Source: Juglans regia (Eukaryota > Streptophyta > Magnoliopsida > Fagales > Juglandaceae). From it: a stretch of DNA of 64,000 nucleotides. How positions within the stretch are numbered: position 1 is the first letter of the stretch; each line of letters begins with the position of its first letter. The stretch covers positions 17,031,234 to 17,095,233 of the forward strand of contig NC_049903.1 of NCBI RefSeq assembly GCF_001411555.2, written 5' to 3'. The notes beneath the pieces are model-generated. The model had not been told where the DNA came from. It worked only from the letters and a program-made list of their open reading frames with translations, and did no database searches. The position numbers and the translations under genes are program-made. This document shows, piece after piece, positions 38,330-49,625 of this stretch.

Positions 38330-39780
38330 ATGGGTAGAAGAAGCTTCGAATTTCAAGCTGAAGGATTTGAAAAAAAAAAGGTAGTATTACAGTTGATGGA
38401 GAAACAAGTAGAGATTGTTGACATTCCTCAAGTGATTCAAACTCTTCTATCTACATATAAAGATATTTTTGCTGAACCTAAGGGGTTACCCCCTAATAGG
38501 TCTCATGACCATGCCATACATTTAAAGCCTATATCTAAGCCAGTATCTTTTCGACCATACAGATACCCTTATTTTCAAAAAGAAGAATTTGAGAAAGGGG
38601 TGATTCGTACAAAATTTGAGAATGGGGTGATTCGTACAAGTCAGAGTCTATACTCTTCTCCAATTTTATTAGTGAGGAAGGTGGACGGTGGCTGGAGAAT
38701 GTGTATAGACTATAGGATTTAGAATAATGAAACAATAAATGACAAGTTTCCTATTCCAATTATTGAGGAGTTGCTTGACAAATTGTTTGGGTCACAGATT
38801 TATTCTAACCTGGATTTACGATCTTGTTATCACCTGATCAGAGTCAATGCAAAAGATATTCATAAGACGGCTTTCAAGATCCATGAGGGTCACTATGAAT
38901 TTTTAGTCATGCCTTTCGACTTGACTAATGCACCCTCAACATTTCAATCTTTAATGAATATCATTTTTAAACCCTATTTGAGAAAATTTATTTTGGTATT
39001 TTTTTTATGATATTTTGGTGTATAGTAGAGATGAGGTTGAACATGTCCAGCACTTGAAGATTACACTGGAGTTATTGAGGCAGAATCAGTTGTTTCCAAA
39101 AATGAGTAAATGCAGGTTTGGGTGTACTGAGGTCAATTATTTAGGCCATTTGATTTCTACAAATGGAGTCAAATCTGACCTACTAAGTTGCAAGTCATGG
39201 TTGACAAGCCAGTACCTACAACAATTAAATCTTTGCAGGGGTTTTCTAGGTTTAACAGGGTACTAAAAAAATTTATTAGGGGGTATAGTGAGATTGTTGC
39301 TCCCCTTACTGTCCTACTTAAGAAGAACAGTTTTGTGTGGCGTGGAGAGGCTCAGACAGCCTTTGAAAAGTTGAAAGAAGCAGTTACTAAGCCTCCAGTC
39401 TTGGCTCTTCCTAACTTCTCCAAAAGCTTTTTGTGATTGAATGTAATGCTTTAGGTACAGGTATTGGGGCAATTTTGATGCAAAATTCAAGGCCTTTGGC
39501 TTTCTTCAGCCAAGCCTTGAAGGGTAGAACTTTGAATTTATCTACCTACGAAAAGGAATTCCTAGCATTGGTGTTTGCAATACAAGGTGGAGGCCATATT
39601 TGTTGGGTCAGTCTTTTGTGATTAAGACTGACCACCAAAGTTTGAAGTATCTTTAGAGCGGAGGGTGGGTACTCCTATGCAGTAGAAATGGATCACGAAG
39701 TTGCTAGGCTACGATTTTGTTGTGGAATACAAAAAAGGGCAAGAAAATCGAGTGGTAGATGCCTTTTCCAAGCAATTTGA
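38330..39780 (+). pseudogene. chromovirus reverse transcriptase and RNase H
   Basis: RT blocks in order: SLYSSPILLVRKVDGGWRMC, IDYRI (stop), [40 protein letters not shown], then a T-run frameshift exactly at the FFDDILVYS box, now read FF then YDILVYS, so the first catalytic Asp is Tyr. RNase H follows (ECNALGTGIGAILMQ, STYEKEFLALVFAIQ). A duplicated phrase (GVIRT...NGVIRT) sits near 38590-38640. Dead. Confidence 0.87.
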
Positions 39781-39848
39781 AGAATATGCTTCCTTATTTC
39801 TTATTTCATTTCCTACTGTGAATTGGTTGTCAAAACTTAAACAGAGCT

Positions 39849-40812
39849 ATGCTAATGATTCTTTTCTACATGTATTGTGAGAAAAAGGTAACCAAGGGTC
39901 AGATGCCATCTCCTAGTTATACTGTTAAGGGAGATCTGTTATTTTATAAAGGAAGGTTTTATATACCTAATGATCTCATCTTTATTCAGAAAATAATACA
40001 TCTACTGCATAGTAGTGCAGATGGTAGACATTCTGAAGTTGAAAAAACTCTTTATAGGTGAGGAGGAATTTCTATTGGTCGGGCCTTAAGGGTGTTGTTA
40101 TGAATTTCATACGAAGATGTGATGTGTGCCAAAGAATTAAGGTGGAACAATCCTTGCCCAATGGGTTGCTTCAGCCCCTTCCTATTCCTAGTAATCCTTA
40201 GACAAACATCTTGATGGATTTCAATGAGGGTATGCCAGTTTCAAAAGGTTGCTAAGTCTTCTGGGTGGTAGTGGATAGATTGACTAAATATAGTCATTTT
40301 ATTTCATTATCACATCCATGTATTGCTAAAACTATTGTCCAATTGTTCATGCAACATATATTCAAATTACATGGATTTTCTAGATTTATTGTATCTGATC
40401 GAGATCCTATTTTTACAAGAAATTTTTGGAGAGAACTTTTTAAGATTCATGATGTATAGTTATGCCACAGTACTGCGTACCATCCACAAACAGATGGCTA
40501 GTTAGATGTTGTTAATAAGAGCCTCGAAAACGATCTCAGATACTTTGTTGGAGATCGTCCTAAGGACTGGATGCAATGGATTTCATTAGCGGAGTGGCGG
40601 TACAATACCTCGGTGCATAGCTCAACGAAGATGACCCCTTTCGAGGCTGTGTATGGTTTTCCTCCACCTCGGTTGGTATCTTATATGCCTGGTACCACAC
40701 AAGTGGCATATGTAGATCAACAACTGTTGACTCGAGATCAAATGCTACATTTGCTTAAGGACAATCTGCACCGTGCACAAGATCGTATGAAGAAGTTTAT
40801 AGATATACAGGG
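39849..40812 (+). pseudogene. chromovirus integrase, C-terminus missing
   Basis: Zinc-binding part with two His (LLHSSADGRHSEVEKT) and CDVCQRIK. The core is VVDRLTKYSHFISLSHP, FIVSDRDPIFTRNFWRELF, AYHPQTDG (stop) and LDVVNKSLENDLRY. The expected third catalytic Glu (TEVVN in the family) reads Asp. Then WRYNTSVHSSTKMTPFEAVY. The reading stops at RMKKFIDIQG, where a foreign block begins; about 100 C-terminal residues are gone. Confidence 0.87.
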
Positions 40813-42302
40813 TGTTATAGTATAGTTTAGGATGTCGATCCATAGGGAGTCGGAAGAAACACAATAAGACTCAAGCTTAAAAGAAAAGATCAAATTATAA
40901 TATGATAAGAATCTGAAAATTCTATCCAAAGCACGTAATTAAAATAAGATTAGGGCACGGATAAGAAGGCAAGTGAAGCTTTAGGACTCGTTTGGATTCG
41001 TAAGTGATCTCAGCTCATCTCAACTCATCTCAGCTCATCTCAGCTCATCTCACTACTATTCAGCAACTTTAACTCATAAATCTCACTACTATTCACAACT
41101 CATCTCATTACTATTCACAATCCATCTCAGCTCATCTTAGCTCATCTCAAATCATCTCAGCTCATCTTCCATCAACCGGATCTAATACTCTGACTTTTTC
41201 AATCCAAACGATATACACATTTAAGAATTATAGCATCAAATTCCTAATTGAAATATATGACATTATATTCATATACTTTCTCAAATTTAATTCTAGAATC
41301 TATTCTCCATTTACATACCACAGTTTTTATATATAAAAATGAATATCAGATCTATAGACGACACTATGTTCACAAATAATAATGCAGCAAAAGATCACAT
41401 TAATGGCATGAAAAGCCTGTTTCAGTCACAATCATATATTCATAATCCTATAGCTCAACAAAATCAAACCATAACAAGATTTAATATAATTATCTCAAAC
41501 TTATAATATCCAAAAGAAATAGATAATTGAATCCTAGATTCTTAAACAATAAAATTTAATCTATGAATTAAAATATAGTCAAAGTTTTTTCACCAATCAA
41601 TTTCCGCCTTAGACTTTACCTAAGATTTAGTTCTCCATAAAAGAACTAAAAAATAAAAATGTTATTTTTGTCTTCTCTAGACCTGTGCATCCTTCCTTAA
41701 AAAACTCCTACATTTTGTTCTAATAATATGCTTATATAGGATAGGAAAGAAATCTTAATGTCTTCATGATTTTCGTATAAAAAATGGCCTAAATTTTATG
41801 ACTTAGCTTGGAAGCCACATACGTGCTTCAAAATTTTGATTTTAGAAATCCTTATTAGAGACAAATTTGTGCCCTTTAAAATAGCTTTCCAACGCATCAA
41901 TAAGTGTATCAATCGGATGTATGAGTGAAAAGTTACGATCAAAATACTAAAGTATATTCAGGCTATCTCCTAGCAAATTTTAGACTTGAACTTATTGCGG
42001 TTTCCTTTTGTGATTTTTTCCTTTTTTTTATTGATCCAAATTGCTCTTAAACCCCATCATTATTCTTATTTTAAGAGTCCTGCATTCGTTGAAAGTTCTT
42101 AACTTGTTCTAACATTTTGTCCACTTGAAAGTCCTCATTTGAATTTGACTAGGCTTTGACTTGCTCTTTCATAAACTCTGAAATTAAACATAAAAATCTG
42201 TTTAAGAGTATCACAAAGTATATAGAAACTCAATTCAATAATACACTTTAATTCTTATAATTTCTATTCATATTTTAGCATTTTAGTTCAATAATAGGAT
42301 CA
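40813..42302 (-). mobile_element. LTR-like TG...CA block replacing integrase C-terminus
   Basis: Runs from TGTTATAG to GGATCA, non-coding, 1.49 kb including a MITE. On the minus strand the end reads ctccctatggatcgacatcc, resembling the ccctgtggacgatactc end of the LTR-like block at 30430-31722. I infer a solo LTR in reverse. There is no target duplication, and host sequence is missing, so recombination or deletion accompanied it. Confidence 0.45.
40984..41215. mobile_element. PIF/Harbinger MITE with expanded CATCTCA repeats
   Basis: Ends ggactcgtttggattcg and caatccaaacgatatac, with TTA on the left. The inside is a run of (C)AGCTCATCT units mixed with CACTACTATTCA, unusually rich compared with other copies. 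Confidence 0.7.
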
Positions 42303-42450
42303 GCTGAGGTTCTTCACAGGCGGCTATAAGCATCAAAACCGAGCATTGGTGGAGTTGTTGGTGCGATGGCAAGGCCAGTCAGCTGAAGATGCCACTTGGG
42401 AAGAGTTCCATTCACTCACGGCGGCCTCTCACACCTTGTGGGCAAGGTGT
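42303..42450 (+). pseudogene. chromovirus chromodomain-like C-terminus
   Basis: SAEVLHRRL, a stop, then (frame 42346) VELLVRWQGQSAEDATWEEF and HSLTAASHTLW. The pattern of VRW, then ATWE and an aromatic residue, is the degenerate chromodomain fold of plant chromoviruses. Confidence 0.75.
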
Positions 42451-42453
42451 TTT

Positions 42454-42468
42454 GAAAAGGGAAAGGAT
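42454..42468 (+). promoter_or_regulatory. polypurine tract
   Basis: GAAAAGGGAAAGGAT directly precedes the 3' LTR, as expected for plus-strand priming. Confidence 0.75.
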
Positions 42469-42847
42469 TGTCATGTATCGAGTGTGGCGACTAGGGCAAC
42501 AAGAGATCAGAGACGACGTGAAGTCTCAGACGTGAGATTAGGGTATCATATGACTATTGGGTTAACTATTGGGTTGGATGATCCAAATTAGTGATGGGTT
42601 ATGTGTAGTGGGTTGTTTTGGTAAAGAAATAGATTGTAAATAAATGATGGGTTAAAGCCCAAAATTGTAATTGGCGCATAATGGCTTACATGGTAGATTA
42701 GAAGTGTATAAATAGACATTGATCAACATACAAAATTAATCAAGAAAATACATATCAGAACTCAATTTCTCTTTTCCTTCTTCCATATTCTCTCTCTGTA
42801 ACTCTTTCTATTAAACATTTTCTCTCTCTATTCTTGGGTGTGTGACA
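42469..42847 (+). repeat. 3' LTR of the chromovirus
   Basis: Starts TGTCATGTATCG and ends GTGTGACA, followed by the CTTTT duplication. It is slightly longer than the 5' copy owing to small indels. Confidence 0.92.
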
Positions 42848-42852
42848 CTTTT

Positions 42853-43081
42853 AGTCAATATAAAAGAACAATATCAATCCTCGAAAATCTTCTATACAAG
42901 CTGTGAACTTTGAGGCTAAAAGAGACATCAAAATTTTGCATTCCAATTATGAATTGAGGAGCGAGAGATAGAGAGGAGAGAGAGCGGCAAAGAGTGGGTT
43001 TCACGTCACTATGAGAGAGAGAGAGGGAAGAAAGAGAGGGAGACCGAACTGGGTGTAACGCTTCTACCATAAATTGTATAC
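42853..43081. other. short intergenic stretch with GA tract
   Basis: Contains a GA-rich microsatellite (about 42958-43042) and nothing recognisable besides. Confidence 0.5.
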
Positions 43082-44104
43082 GCTACACACGTGTTACACT
43101 CCTATTGGAGTGTGTAAAGCACCCAAAAGTCCCACATCCGGTCTGTGGGGCTTTTGATTAGGGTTGTAAATAAACCAGTTTGTTCAATAGCCCACTTGGT
43201 ACTCGCTCGATTAAACTCAAATAGAACTCAATTCGTGGTGAAAAAAAAAAACTCACCCGTGAAAGCAGATACCCACTCGATTAGTAAATGACAGATATTC
43301 GACAAAACTCGACTCAACTCAGCTAAGGCTAGTTAAGACCTGATCATTTATGTCCGAGTCGACTCATTAGCTCGATTCGATTAAAGTTCATTCATATATT
43401 GATAAATATCTACATACACCTATGTGTGTGTGTGTATGTATATATATATACGTATTAGCTAATAATATAAGCATATCACTTTTTATAACTAAATATACAA
43501 TATGTAACCTAATTACTTATGTCTATATATTGAATATACTTCATAGTTATATTTATAATTTGTACAATAATTAGATGAAAAGATTTAATAATTTCATATA
43601 CTAGTATGCGAGAACCATATATAAAATAGATATATGTTATCATATTATGTGTATATATTAATAATTTATGTATGCATATAATATATTGCTATTATGGATA
43701 AATATCAACTATTTAGATATTAATTATTTATAAATTTATAAAATCTTATAATTTAATAGAGGTTCTACTTGTCAATTGTACAAATTCAATATTATATTTT
43801 TATTTTTTTATTTATCTAATCTATTAATTATTAAATTTTATTCAAAAAATAAAAAATTTGAGTAGAGCTCGAACTTGAGTTGGAAATTTAGCTTACCGAA
43901 TCGAGCTCGAGTAAAGAATAAATAAAAATCTCGAGCTCGAGTGTGAATATTTTGAGTCGAGTCGAGCTCGACAAGTCAAAAAGAGGCTCAGCTCGGCTCA
44001 ATTACAACCCAACTTTTGATATAATAGTAGTGAGTCTCTCCAGACCGGATGTGGTACTTTTGGGTGTTTTACACACTCTAATAGGAGTGTAACACCTGTG
44101 TAGC
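43082..44104. mobile_element. palindromic TIR element split by a hAT insertion
   Basis: About 70-bp inverted arms: GCTACACACGTGTTACACTC and CCACATCCGGTCTG at the left, CAGACCGGATGTGG and GGAGTGTAACACCTGTGTAG at the right. Without the inner insertion the element would be only about 160 bp, almost all arm. Superfamily unknown. Confidence 0.75.
43159..44012. mobile_element. non-autonomous hAT element, 854 bp
   Basis: Ends TAGGGTTGTAAAT and ATTACAACCCAA, the classic hAT terminus. It is flanked by a perfect 8-bp CTTTTGAT (43151-43158 and 44013-44020). Near both ends it carries GAGCTCGA/TCGAGCTC and CTCGATT repeats. No transposase; very AT-rich middle. Confidence 0.88.
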
Positions 44105-44117
44105 AATGACTTCCATG

Positions 44118-44318
44118 GATCTCGTTTGGTTGTAGAGATAAGATGAGATGAAAGTTAAAAGTCGAATAAAATATTATTAGAATATTATCTTTTAATATTA
44201 TTTTTATTCTAAAATCTAAAAAAGTTGATTATTTAATATATTTTATTTAAAATTTTGAAAAAATTATTATAATTAGATAAGAAAAAATTAAATAAGATTA
44301 GATCGTTTGTGAAAACGG
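44118..44318. mobile_element. PIF/Harbinger MITE
   Basis: Starts ggatctcgtttggttgtaga, has GATAAGATGAGATGAAAG and AAATCTAAAAAAGTTGATT inside, and ends gatcgtttgtgaaaacgg before TTA. Confidence 0.65.
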
Positions 44319-44654
44319 TTAAGAATAAAGTAATGTCCTTGTGATTTGAGTGATAAACTTAAAAAAAAATTAGGAATAATATAGTGCTAAAGTTGAGACG
44401 AAATTTATAAGTTTTATTAAATTTGTGGGCTCCACCTTGTGGGAGCCATGGGTCATTAGAGTTCATTTTTAAATGTTTGGTATTTTTTTAGTTTTTAATA
44501 TTATTTTAATTAACTAAGTGACCATATGTTTAGACGAAGAGTGAAATGTTTTATGGTTTGTATGTTTGAAAAAAAATGGAAAACAGAAAAGAAAATTATG
44601 GAGTGAAATTCACTAAAGAGCATAATGAAAATACTCGAGCCAAACATGCAATAA

Positions 44655-45017
44655 GGGTGCGTCTAGGAACACAAATATTTTTAAGTATTTTAAAATATTT
44701 TCAAGTATTTCTAGATATTTTATTTCCAAATATACTTAAATACAAAATATTTTCAATTTCAATTTTTTAACTTTTTCATCTAATCATTATCCAATTATTA
44801 CAACTTTTTCAAACTCCCAAACAAAACATAAAAAATAATATAATTTTTTCATATTTCAAATAAAAATTATATTAAAAAATTATATTCAAACAAATTTTAA
44901 CTTTATAATATTTTTGTTCAACTTTTTTTTTATCTCTTTTCACAAAACCAAATAAAACATTTTAATTTAAACTATTTCATTACTTTTCTAACATATTCTA
45001 AGTATCCAAACTAGTTC
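44655..45017. mobile_element. PIF/Harbinger MITE, divergent
   Basis: Begins GGGTGCGTCTAGGAAC and ends GTATCCAAACTAGTTC. TAA lies on both sides (44652-44654 and 45018-45020). The interior shows the family's CATCTAATCATTATCC and TTTTTCAAACTCCC. Confidence 0.72.
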
Positions 45018-45143
45018 TAACGCTCCCGTCTCCTCTTCCCCTCTCCCTTATTTTCTCCAGCCTTCTCTACTTAAGCTCCCCAACCAATAAGAAAATCTTA
45101 TAGGAAAATGAAGAAACCAGCTCCCACTCTTGTTTATATCTTA

Positions 45144-45418
45144 GGGGATGTTTGAGGAATAAGTTGAAATGAGAATTTTGTGAATAATAGTAAGATTATT
45201 TGTGAATAGTAATGAGACAGTTTGAGTTACGTTAAACCAAATTATCTTATCTCATATAATGATTATAGCTTTCACAAACTCTCACACAAAATATAATAAA
45301 CAATTCAACTTTTTAAAATTTCAAAACAAAAATTGTATTATAACAATATTTTATTCTACTTTCAATAAATATTCTCATCCCATCTCATTTTATCTGAACT
45401 GAGTAACCATATGAGGCC
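45144..45418. mobile_element. PIF/Harbinger MITE with TTA duplications
   Basis: Ends GGGGATGTTTGAGG and GTAACCATATGAGGCC. TTA lies at 45141-45143 and 45419-45421. The interior matches the family (TATAATGATTATAGC, CCCATCTCATTTTATC). Confidence 0.8.
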
Positions 45419-45420
45419 TT

Positions 45421-45581
45421 AAATATTTTTTAGATTTTGAGAAATGAGAGGGAAAATAATGAATAAAAAAATAATATAAAATTTAAATATTGTTAGAATA
45501 TAATTTTTTCATACTCTTTTTATTTTGAGATTTGAAAAAGTTATTTTTTTTTTGGAAGTTTGATAAAGTTGTAGTGATTAG
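45421..45581. mobile_element. second MITE fragment, cut by the Tat LTR
   Basis: Runs tttttagattttgagaaatg and ataatttttt to gttgtagtgattag, all family phrases in reverse. It is then interrupted by the LTR starting at 45582, so it predates that insertion. Confidence 0.6.
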
Positions 45582-46241
45582 TGTAAGAGGATTTTCTCCT
45601 TAAGGCCCAAGTGGCCAAATTAAGCCCGGCTCGCAGCAGAAAGCCATTAACTCGGTCCACTAGGAGGCTTCTCTGTACATGACATGTAGGAGGGATGGTG
45701 CTGCAGAGGATGTGACCCATTGATCTGAGGACCCCAATGGGAGTGTCCAGTCCTCGAGTGCCCACCTGCACAGTAAGCATAATAAACGGAGAACTGTTGA
45801 TCTACTGACAGAGAAGACATAAACGAACCAGAAGGAAGGTAGACTGAAAGGAGGAGGTTGGAGAATCATGCCGCATTAATGATTTTGCCACCTGGACAAC
45901 ATGTCACATTAATGATGCCATCTCAGAGCCACGTCGCTTTTAAAGATTTTGACAAAAGAAACAGTACGAGGAACACAAACTTTATGAAAGAAGGTACGGT
46001 CTGCTTCTCAACCCTATAGTATAAATAGATGATCCCAAGTACGAGAATATATCTCTGATCCCTAGACTTTCTTACTGATTTACTATACTCAAATAATATT
46101 TACTAACTTTGGTATTGGAGGTTACTCGATCCCAAGGCCGCCCTCTTAAAGTCGCACTTTCTTCTACCTTGCGCATGGCCTTTTTTTAAGACCTGAGTTG
46201 TCGGAGTTTGGCCCAAGGGTATGCGAAATACAACGTTAACA
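45582..46241 (+). repeat. 5' LTR of Tat copy A
   Basis: Starts TGTAAGAGG and ends CAACGTTAACA, just before the primer site. Its middle (about 45866-46108) recurs at 54470-54715. A likely TATA-like tagtataaatag lies at about 46017. Confidence 0.75.
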
Positions 46242-46242
46242 T

Positions 46243-46259
46243 TGGCGCTGTCTGTGGGA
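46243..46259 (+). promoter_or_regulatory. primer-binding site of Tat copy A
   Basis: TGGCGCTGTCTGTGGGA directly follows the LTR, close to the TGGCGCCGTCTGTGGGA usual for this lineage. Confidence 0.75.
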
Positions 46260-46286
46260 TTGTAATAGATCTTACGTGTCATTCTC

Positions 46287-47660
46287 ATGCCTGCGACAAC
46301 CCGTTCTGAACAACTCAGGAGAAATATGAGAGATGCCATGGAAGCAAGGTCGAAAACCATGGAGGAATGGGTGACAAAACTAATTGGTGAAGTGGAGACA
46401 CTCTGCAAAGAGAATGCAGAACTCAAAAAACCTCAACGGGAGCAAGAGAGTAGGACGAGATCTAGCGACACTGAGCACATGGGATCCCGAAACACACAAG
46501 CAGGACCTAACAAGGGAGAGAAGCAGTAAAACATGCAGAGCGAGCTCTGTAGCCTCAAATGGAAGTATGAGGAAATAGTAAGGAAAGTGGGCATGTCGTC
46601 AACGGTAGACCAGTTGCTCACAAGCACGAGTCTACCCTATACTGAAGAAGTAATGGCAGTTCCTTTGTCACCAAAATTTAGAGTCCCCTCCATGAAGATG
46701 TATGATGAAGGAAGGGACCCCCTTAAGCACCTGGAAACTTTCAGGGCTCGCATGATGCTGCATGGTTTCCCTAGCAGAAATAGCATAATAGCTTGCAGGG
46801 CATTTCCGCTAACCCTAAAGGGTTCACGCGTGTATGGTTTAGGTCGTTAGCACCTAAATCAGTGGACAGCTCCGGTTGCGTACCTCCTCACTATTAAACA
46901 AATAGAGGGCGAAAGCCTGAAGTCCTACTTGGCTCGGTTCAACAAAGAGCTCATGACCACTGACGACCAAGACGAGAAGATAACATTGGCAGTGCTCCTG
47001 GGAGATGTCTAGCCACTCTCCCAGTTTATGGCAGAGCTAGCCAAATGGACTCCCGCGACATTACGAGAATTCATGGACTAGGCCGACAACTTCATCAATG
47101 CGGAAGACACTCTCTGAGCGTTAACAAAGCTACAAAGGAAGGAAATAGAGTGCGCAGAGAGGAAAGAGAACCCCAACTAAGGCCAAGCCCCACGAGAAAT
47201 GGGAGAAGGGTTCCTAGGAGAAGTGGCGGGAGGAAGTCCTAGCAAAAGGACCTGGACCATGGTACGATCGGCCCACGTTCACCATTCAAAAGGAGGATGA
47301 CTGGGGAACAATGTGCCACTACTGCACCTACCATCGGTCCACCTCACACAACACCGAAGATTGCTTCTCCCTTGGAGGAAGGAAGGAATATGGGGAACAG
47401 CAGAGGCGCCGCCTCTCCCTGGCCAGAAGACAAGAGCAAGAGAGAAGGGGAAGATCGAGGGAAAGGAGTCAGGACCGAGGTGACCAGCACGGATGGGCGA
47501 ACAACCCTCAACGACTGGCAATAAGAGGGCCACCATCAGGTTGCCCCCATAAGCCACCAAGGCAGCAGCCCCTTAGAGAAATTAGAACCATAGTTGGAGG
47601 GTTCACAGGCAGGAGCATCACCTCGTCGAGCAGGAAAAAAAATGCCAGGCAGCCCTGATA
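46287..47660 (+). pseudogene. Tat-lineage gag
   Basis: Starts MPATTRSEQLRRNMRDAMEA (true ATG). Then come VPSMKMYDEGRDPLKHLETF, MMLHGFPSR...ACRAFPLTLKGS, ESLKSYLARFNKELMTTDDQ and DEKITLAVLLGDV. A CHYCTYHRSTSHNTEDC zinc-knuckle-like block lies at about 47311-47361, followed by an RSRERSQDR-type basic stretch. Stops fall at about 46526, 46848 and 47010, with frame changes. The family block after TLKGS is also shortened (the expected RGWF region). Confidence 0.85.
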
Positions 47661-48180
47661 GTATGAGGTATACTCGGTTAAGTATCATCCCGCCAAACAA
47701 AGAAGGGGTGACCCTCCTCTGGTAATCTTGTTCACATAGGCCGATAAAGAAGGGGTTTTGTACCCCCTCGATGACACCCTAGTGGTCACAATGCTCGTCG
47801 CCAACTTCACCACTCGTAGAATCCTCATTGACAACAGGAGCTCTGTGGACATCCTGTTCTGGGAGGTCTTCATCAAGATAGGTATTGAAGCCTCCCGACA
47901 ATTGTCCGCCCCCATGCCATTAAAACTTCGTTGATTTCCTAGTGGTGAAAACTCTGTCGACATACAATGCCATCATCGGGAGGCCCACCCTCAACAGCTT
48001 AAAGGCTGTCACGTCGATCTACTACCTCAAAAATAAGTTCCCAACTTCCCAGGAAGTAGGAGAAGTCTGAGGAGAGCAGGTATCAATCAGGGAATGTTAC
48101 GTCTACGAGCTGAAGTAGAAAGATGAAGGGCCCGCCTTGAATGGCAACAACGGAACAAGATAGGCCGGACACCATTGAAG
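47660..48180 (+). pseudogene. Tat-lineage aspartic protease, cut short
   Basis: Reads DDTLVVTMLVANFTTRRILI then DNRSSVDILFWEVFIKIGIE. In the family the catalytic turn is D(N/G)GSS, so the glycine is Arg here. RQLSAPMP and a nucleotide-level IIGRPTLN match follow in another frame. Coding similarity fades before any RT motif. Confidence 0.75.
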
Positions 48181-48470
48181 AAACTACAGCAGGCCTCCGA
48201 CTTCTCCTCACCCTACCAATTTTAAAGGGGGAAGGGGTGGTGCACGGATTTGGAGAAAAGGATGGACGACGACCTCCCCAAAGCAGGATTTTGTGTCCCA
48301 TAATTTTGTAACATCTCTTCACCTAGCTTATACTTTCCATTTTATTTAATAAAAACGCGACCTTTCAGAAATATGCAGAATACCTGCTCCACGATCTCAT
48401 ATTACCAATAAGGCACTAACAATAAAATGTGCGGCTAACAAAATCAACAACAACAAGATCATCAATAGAT
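48181..48470 (+). other. junction replacing RT-RNase H-integrase in copy A
   Basis: Contains aacatctcttcacctagctt and ttccattttatttaataaaa, which resembles the post-integrase tail of copy B (about 56440-56500). Roughly 3 kb of pol is therefore deleted here. Confidence 0.55.
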
Positions 48471-49625
48471 TACCTCCCCGTAGGTCACCATAGGGAAATG
48501 TAGGCCTAAGGGTTGCCTTATCCCTCCGGCGGTGGAGTGCGGGTCAACCTTTGGCTACCCGAAAATGAAAATTTACCTTCCTTGCGGACGTCAACAGGCG
48601 GATGTAGGTCTAGTCACAAACTGCCCGAAAAACTTACCTCATTGTGGGACACTATAGGGAAAGGTCGGCCTAAAGGTGGCCTTATCCCTCCCATGGGGGA
48701 GAGTGGGATTGGCCTCACGGCCCCCAGAATAAACTATCCCGACCTCCGTCGCAACAAAGAGTGGGATTAGCACCAGCGTGACCCAACACTTATCTTCCAT
48801 GTGATATCAACGAGTGGGAACGAGTCCAATAACAGACTGCCAGAAAAACTTACCTCCCTGTGGGACTCAACAGGGAAAGGCCGACCTAAAAGTGGCCTTA
48901 TCCCTCCCGTAGAGGAGAGCAAGTCCTTCCTTCAATGCGGCTTGAAGAACTTACGCTGTCACCTATCACGGTGAAGAGCGGTCAGCCAATTGCTGTCCGA
49001 ACTTATCTCCCTGTGGGACACCACATGGAAAAGTAGGCCTTAAGGTTGCCTTATCCCTCCCGCGACGGAGGGCGGGTTAGTCCTCAACTACCTGAAATCA
49101 GAAAATGTACCTTCCTCTTAAGTGTCAACAAGCGGGAGCGGGTACAGTAACAAACTGCCCGAATAACTTACCTCCTCGTGGAATACAAGGGGAAAGGTCA
49201 GCCCAAGGGTGGCCTTATCCCCTAGCGGAGGAGAGCGGGATGCCCTTGCGACAACTAAAAAACTTACCCCGACCTCCACTACGAGTGAAGAGTGGTAGCA
49301 CCAATCTGACTCAAAATGTTACATTTCCCTGTAATATTAATGAGTGGGAGCCGGTCCAATAACAAACTGCCGAACGACTTACCTCCCTATAGGACTCAAC
49401 AGGAAAAGGCTGGCCTAAAATCTCTCCCACAGATGAGAGTGTGTCCTGCCCTAAAGTCGGCCTGAAGAACTTACCCCAACTCCTATCACGGCGAAAGAGC
49501 AGACTTCCCCAATGGTAGCCCATAGAAGTTACCTCCTTGGGGAACCGAAAAGGGCTGGCTAATTTGAGTTAGCTTGACCTCTCCCTAATGGAGTGCGGGT
49601 TTTAATCTCATGATTGCCTGAAATA
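48471..49625. repeat. Tat repeat array A
   Basis: About seven diverged units, with ccttatccct landmarks near 48519, 48685, 48897, 49051 and 49214 and decayed forms near 49415 and 49575; spacing 154-212 bases. Each has a core like aacttacctccctgtggga, then aggcctaa, then ccttatccctcc, then gagagcgggatt, then ctacccgaa. No ORF is conserved. On the minus strand the first core reads GGGAGGTAAGTT, identical to a plant 5' splice consensus. Confidence 0.85.

Larger units (their letters stand above)
36438..42847 (+). mobile_element. Ty3/gypsy chromovirus with both LTRs, decayed
   Basis: Complete outline: 5' LTR 36438-36800, primer-binding site, gag, protease, RT, RNase H, integrase, chromodomain-like end, polypurine tract, and 3' LTR 42469-42847. 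The 5-bp target duplication is CTTTT (36433-36437 and 42848-42852), so this is one original insertion. Short LTRs (about 370 bp), an initiator-Met-tRNA type primer site and a chromodomain suggest the chromoviruses, perhaps the Reina clade (inference). Many stops, a frameshift at the RT catalytic box and a foreign block at 40813-42302 make it dead. Confidence 0.92.

Noticed and set aside
36438..42847. Endogenous pararetrovirus
   Set aside because: The LTRs, target duplication, integrase and chromodomain identify an LTR retrotransposon; no movement or coat protein motif was seen.
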